From contig CADAFP010000003.1 of NCBI GenBank assembly GCA_902787185.1, positions 44,055 through 108,054 of the forward strand: a stretch of DNA of 64,000 bases, in the 5' to 3' direction. Positions 61,285-64,000 of the stretch are shown one piece after another. The DNA comes from an uncultured Bacteroidales bacterium (GTDB lineage Bacteria > Bacteroidota > Bacteroidia > Bacteroidales > Muribaculaceae). Below the pieces are notes generated by a model. It searched no databases and was not told the origin of the DNA. It saw only the letters and a list, made by a program, of their open reading frames with translations. Numbering within the stretch: position 1 is the first letter of the stretch; each line of letters opens with the position of its first letter. The position numbers and the translations under genes are program-made.

Positions 61285-62189
61285 TGACGACAATGAATGG
61301 TATCCAACATATCGTGAAACTCCTTCGCCCGAAGCAATGGGTGAAAAACCTGTTTGTCTTCTTGCCTTTGTTCTTTGACAAGCGCTTGTTTGAGATGGAT
61401 GGCCTGCTGCCGTGTGTGCTCATGTTTTTCGCCTTCAGCTTCGCGTCAAGCGGCATCTACTGCTTCAATGACATCAACGACGTGGAGGCCGACAGGAAGC
61501 ACCACGAGAAACGCAACAGGCCCATCGCCAGCGGTGCCGTGAGCATCAGGGCAGGTTACGTCCTGATGATTATATGTCTCCTCGTTGCTGCAATGTTCCT
61601 GTGGGCGATCACATGGTTCAATGCGGGTGCTGCCAGTGCCGTTTTCCTGATTGTGGGGCTGTATGTCGTGATGAACATCGCCTACTCGCTCAAACTCAAG
61701 CAACTTGCCATCATCGACGTGTTCATCATCGCCATCGGTTTTGTGCTCAGGGTGTTTGCGGGCGGCATGGCTGCTGGCGCAGGCCTCTCCCACTGGATTG
61801 TGCTCATGACCTTCCTGCTCACGCTGTTTCTCGCCTTCGCCAAGCGTCGCGACGACGTGGTTGTCTATGAAAACAGCGGCGTCGAGGTGCGCAAGAGTGT
61901 GAGCAACTACAATATTTCCTTCCTGAACACAGCCATCAGCGTTGTCGCCAGCATCACGATGGTGTGCTACATCATGTACACGGTCTCGCCTAACGTTGTC
62001 TCAAGGTTCAACAGTTCATACGTCTATCTCACTTCGGTATTCGTTCTCGCCGGCATCATCCGCTACCTGCAGATTACCATCGTCGAGACGCGCAGCGGCA
62101 GTCCAACAAAGGTGCTGCTCCACGATCACTTCATCCATGGGTGCATCCTGTGTTGGCTCATCGCCTTCACGTTAATCCTGTATCTGTAA
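61284..62189 (+). CDS. UbiA-family prenyltransferase, decaprenyl-phosphate phosphoribosyltransferase-like
   Basis: This 301-residue membrane enzyme has about nine helices. The opening 'LRPKQWVKNLFVFLPLFF' is characteristic of the subfamily that joins phosphoribosyl diphosphate to polyprenyl phosphate. The first aspartate motif NDINDVEAD is at 62-70, followed by the charged 'RKHHEKRNRPIASG'. A late 'AFAKRRDDVV' segment carries basic residues for phosphate binding. In mycobacteria this is the first step of decaprenylphosphoryl arabinose synthesis. No DprE1/E2-like genes are near. The start overlaps the upstream stop; an ATG nine bases later is possible. Confidence 0.85.
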   Translation: MTTMNGIQHIVKLLRPKQWVKNLFVFLPLFFDKRLFEMDGLLPCVLMFFAFSFASSGIYCFNDINDVEADRKHHEKRNRPIASGAVSIRAGYVLMIICLLVAAMFLWAITWFNAGAASAVFLIVGLYVVMNIAYSLKLKQLAIIDVFIIAIGFVLRVFAGGMAAGAGLSHWIVLMTFLLTLFLAFAKRRDDVVVYENSGVEVRKSVSNYNISFLNTAISVVASITMVCYIMYTVSPNVVSRFNSSYVYLTSVFVLAGIIRYLQITIVETRSGSPTKVLLHDHFIHGCILCWLIAFTLILYL

Positions 62190-62198
62190 AAATCCTGC

Positions 62199-62426
62199 TT
62201 AGTCTTTAACGAGGCGCACATAGCCATAAACGCCCGCACCGCGGTCAATGACGCTATAGTGCTCCGGCTCATCGATGACCTCACAGCCAGCGACATCAAC
62301 GGCATGAACGAGGCTATCCCGCAATTCCTCAAACTTGTCAAGGGCAGTTTGCTCGTCCTTGCAATTATACACGTCGCTCATTGCCGAGTCCTCACTCTGG
62401 AACTCAAAAACCACACGATATTTCAT
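62199..62426 (-). CDS. Small hypothetical protein (75 aa)
   Basis: This 75-residue acidic protein begins MKYRVVFEFQSEDSAMSDVY and ends in 'GVYGYVRLVKD'. The alternating pattern suggests a small alpha/beta (ferredoxin-like) fold. It converges with the UbiA gene at 9 bases distance and is 23 bases downstream of rfbB on the same strand, so it is probably the last gene of the rfbB transcript. The function is unknown. Confidence 0.65.
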   Translation of the reverse strand: MKYRVVFEFQSEDSAMSDVYNCKDEQTALDKFEELRDSLVHAVDVAGCEVIDEPEHYSVIDRGAGVYGYVRLVKD

Positions 62427-62449
62427 ACATTATATTTGTCTGTCAACGG

Positions 62450-63649
62450 TCAGCGGTTGCCGTACATCTCCTCGTAGTAGCGCTGGTAGTCGCCGCTGGT
62501 GACGCTGTTGACCCATGCCTGGTGGTCGAGGTTCCAACGGATGGTCTTCTCGATGCCCTCGGTGAAGGGGGTCTCGGGATACCAGCCGAGTTCGCGGGCA
62601 ATCTTGCTGGGATCGATAGCATAGCGCATGTCATGGCCAGGGCGGTCGGTGACAAACTCGATGAGGCCGTCGTTGATGACGTCGAGGTCGCACTTGAGCA
62701 ACTGCTGGTATTCGGGCTCCTCATGCATGATGCGGGCAATGATGGCAATTACCTGCTTAACAATGTTGATGTTGCTCTCCTCGTTGAAGCCGCCGATGTT
62801 ATACACCTCGCCGACGGTGCCTTGGCGCAATACCAAGTCGATGCCCTTGCAATGGTCCTCCACATAGAGCCAGTCGCGCACATTCTCACCCTTGCCATAC
62901 ACGGGCAGTTTCTTACCCTCAAGGATATTCTTGATAATGAGCGGAATAAGCTTCTCGGGGAAATGATAGGGACCGTAATTGTTGCTGCAGCGGGTGATGT
63001 TGACGGGCAGGCCGTAGGTCTCGTGATAGGCCATCGTGATGAGGTCGGCACTGGTCTTGCTGGCCGAATAGGGCGAGCGGGGAGCCAGCGGTGTCTCCTC
63101 GGTGAAGAAACGGCGGCCGTAGGTCTTGAGGTCGGTGCGGCCCTGGATGACCTCACGCACATCGTCGCTCACCTCCAGCGGCTGCGGCTCGTCAAAGTCC
63201 TTGCTCAGCGAGCCATAAACCTCGTCGGTCGAAATCTGAAGGTACTTCTTGCCAGGGGCATAGGTATTGTGTCCCTGGGCGTCCTTACCCGTTAACCATG
63301 CCTCACGGGCACAGTCAAGCATATTCTGGGTGCCCAGGATATTGGTCTCGAGGAACAGGCGCGGATTGGTGATGCTGCGGTCCACATGGCTCTCGGCAGC
63401 AAAGTTGACGATGTAGTCCACATCGTTGTCGCGCATGATTTCCTGCACCAGTTCGCGGTCACCCACGTCACCGCGGATGAAAGTCACATTGGGCAACTCA
63501 ATCTCACGCTTGATAGAGGCAAGGTTTCCAGCATAGGTCAAGGCGTCGAGAATGATGACCTCGATGTTGTCGCCATACTTGTCAAGGATATATTTCACAA
63601 AATTTGAGCCGATAAAACCGGCGGCTCCCGTAACAAGATAAGTCTTCAT
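62450..63649 (-). CDS. rfbB: dTDP-glucose 4,6-dehydratase
   Basis: This 399-residue extended short-chain dehydrogenase makes dTDP-4-keto-6-deoxyglucose for rhamnose and other deoxysugars. The NAD-binding glycine motif GAAGFIG is at 8-14, the catalytic STDE region (ISTDEVYG) at 139-146, and the YSASK motif with Y194 and K198. An insertion of about 35 residues after 'TDEVYGSLSKDFDEPQ' makes it longer than the E. coli enzyme (about 360). rfbA, C and D are not in the window. It has its own promoter at 63677. Confidence 0.96.
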   Translation of the reverse strand: MKTYLVTGAAGFIGSNFVKYILDKYGDNIEVIILDALTYAGNLASIKREIELPNVTFIRGDVGDRELVQEIMRDNDVDYIVNFAAESHVDRSITNPRLFLETNILGTQNMLDCAREAWLTGKDAQGHNTYAPGKKYLQISTDEVYGSLSKDFDEPQPLEVSDDVREVIQGRTDLKTYGRRFFTEETPLAPRSPYSASKTSADLITMAYHETYGLPVNITRCSNNYGPYHFPEKLIPLIIKNILEGKKLPVYGKGENVRDWLYVEDHCKGIDLVLRQGTVGEVYNIGGFNEESNINIVKQVIAIIARIMHEEPEYQQLLKCDLDVINDGLIEFVTDRPGHDMRYAIDPSKIARELGWYPETPFTEGIEKTIRWNLDHQAWVNSVTSGDYQRYYEEMYGNR

Positions 63650-63676
63650 TGTTCAGTAGAGGTTTGGTTCAACTCA

Positions 63677-63684
63677 CAAAGGTA
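63677..63684 (-). promoter_or_regulatory. -7 box TACCTTTG, rfbB promoter
   Basis: The box is 27 bases before the rfbB ATG. Confidence 0.65.
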
Positions 63685-63788
63685 ACAATATTTTTTAATG
63701 CCACCAACCATCCTCCACCAAAATGTGCATGAGCACCACTCGTCGGCAACCATTGTACGCCTCCAATGAATCGCCCCGAATGCAACGA

Positions 63789-63814
63789 GTGCCGGCAGCT
63801 TTCACTACCGGCAC
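63789..63814 (-). terminator. Hairpin downstream of tsf
   Basis: GTGCCGG and CCGGCAC form a 7-bp stem with a 12-base loop, 30 bases past the stop. The T-run is poor, so termination is only probable. Confidence 0.5.
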
Positions 63815-63844
63815 CCGCCATGTCGTTATCTCTCGATTGAGAAA

Positions 63845-64000
63845 TTAGTCAACGTTGAGGTTGACACGCTTCAGGTCGATGGCCTTGAGGTCCTTGTCGG
63901 CAGCAGCGAGGAACTGTGCAACAGTCTCCTTGTTCTCGCCAGCCTCGTAAACCTGCTCCATCAGGACGTTCTCCTGATAGAACTTGTTCAGGCGACCCTG
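63845..64000 (-). CDS. tsf: Elongation factor Ts, C-terminal end (rest outside window)
   Basis: The last 51 residues are visible, from QGRLNKFYQENVLMEQVYEA to the end 'DLKRVNLNVD'. The pattern 'GRLNKFYQENVLMEQ...TVAQFLAA' matches the C-terminal core of EF-Ts, the nucleotide exchange factor of EF-Tu. The remainder lies beyond base 64000. rpsB is expected upstream, but this cannot be seen. Confidence 0.75.
   Translation of the reverse strand, partial: QGRLNKFYQENVLMEQVYEAGENKETVAQFLAAADKDLKAIDLKRVNLNVD

Overview
The window looks like chromosomal DNA of a gut-type Bacteroidota, order Bacteroidales, probably close to Muribaculaceae or Prevotellaceae. The evidence is: repeated TAnnTTTG promoter boxes typical of that phylum, near absence of Shine-Dalgarno sites, a PorV-type outer-membrane protein of the type IX secretion system, a T9SS-like C-terminal sorting domain, NigD-like and DUF3467 proteins, and many secreted proteins ending in paired dockerin-like calcium-binding repeats. 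The base composition is moderately GC-rich, with one clearly AT-rich gene at 29506-30633. No phage, plasmid, transposase or CRISPR array was recognised.

Layout. 1-2740: ruvB end, a polysaccharide flippase and a tiny winged-helix-like protein. 2748-10240: two tandem paralogous secreted dockerin-like proteins and a CotH-family protein. 10360-12963: recA convergent with metK; the metK leader carries a candidate SAM-II riboswitch. 13030-19989: ATP-grasp, LolD-like ATPase, lipoprotein, DUF3467, cysS, a glycosyltransferase and an acyltransferase. 20060-25020: the sufBCDS iron-sulfur operon. 25165-29220: a C10 cysteine peptidase and a phosphodiester-glycosidase-domain protein, both dockerin-like. 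29419-30709: an AT-rich orphan AAA ATPase bracketed by two near-identical 35-bp palindromes. 30792-41913: acyltransferase, ispF, porV, C69 dipeptidase, a MBG-repeat T9SS cargo protein, GH29 fucosidase and an esterase. 42012-53002: ftsY, rimO, a carbohydrate-binding-like surface protein, a zinc-ribbon coiled coil, a Nif3-like protein, aspS, tRNA-Pro, rnhB and a polyprenyl diphosphate synthase. 53162-64000: a nested inverted-repeat island, polA with an apparently dead proofreading domain, an S9A peptidase, a membrane protein with a UbiA-type prenyltransferase, rfbB and the end of tsf.

The genes combine DNA repair and replication (ruvB, recA, polA, rnhB), translation (cysS, aspS, rimO, tRNA-Pro, tsf), Fe-S assembly, isoprenoid and cell-envelope synthesis, and a set of exported proteins that probably degrade host or dietary glycans and proteins.

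The most unusual signal is between the genes. Ten intergenic spacers are built of degenerate 7-bp tandem words and four of 9-bp words. Several are arranged as inverted arrays around a short core, and an identical 12-bp core (GTTGGCATCCGC) occurs in two unrelated loci. Nearly every 7-bp word carries a stop codon, and in four arrays the stop codon of the upstream gene lies in or against the first word. Other intergenic structures are a hairpin family with covarying stems, a 323-bp MITE-like element, tandemly duplicated promoter cassettes and a nested 380-bp inverted repeat.
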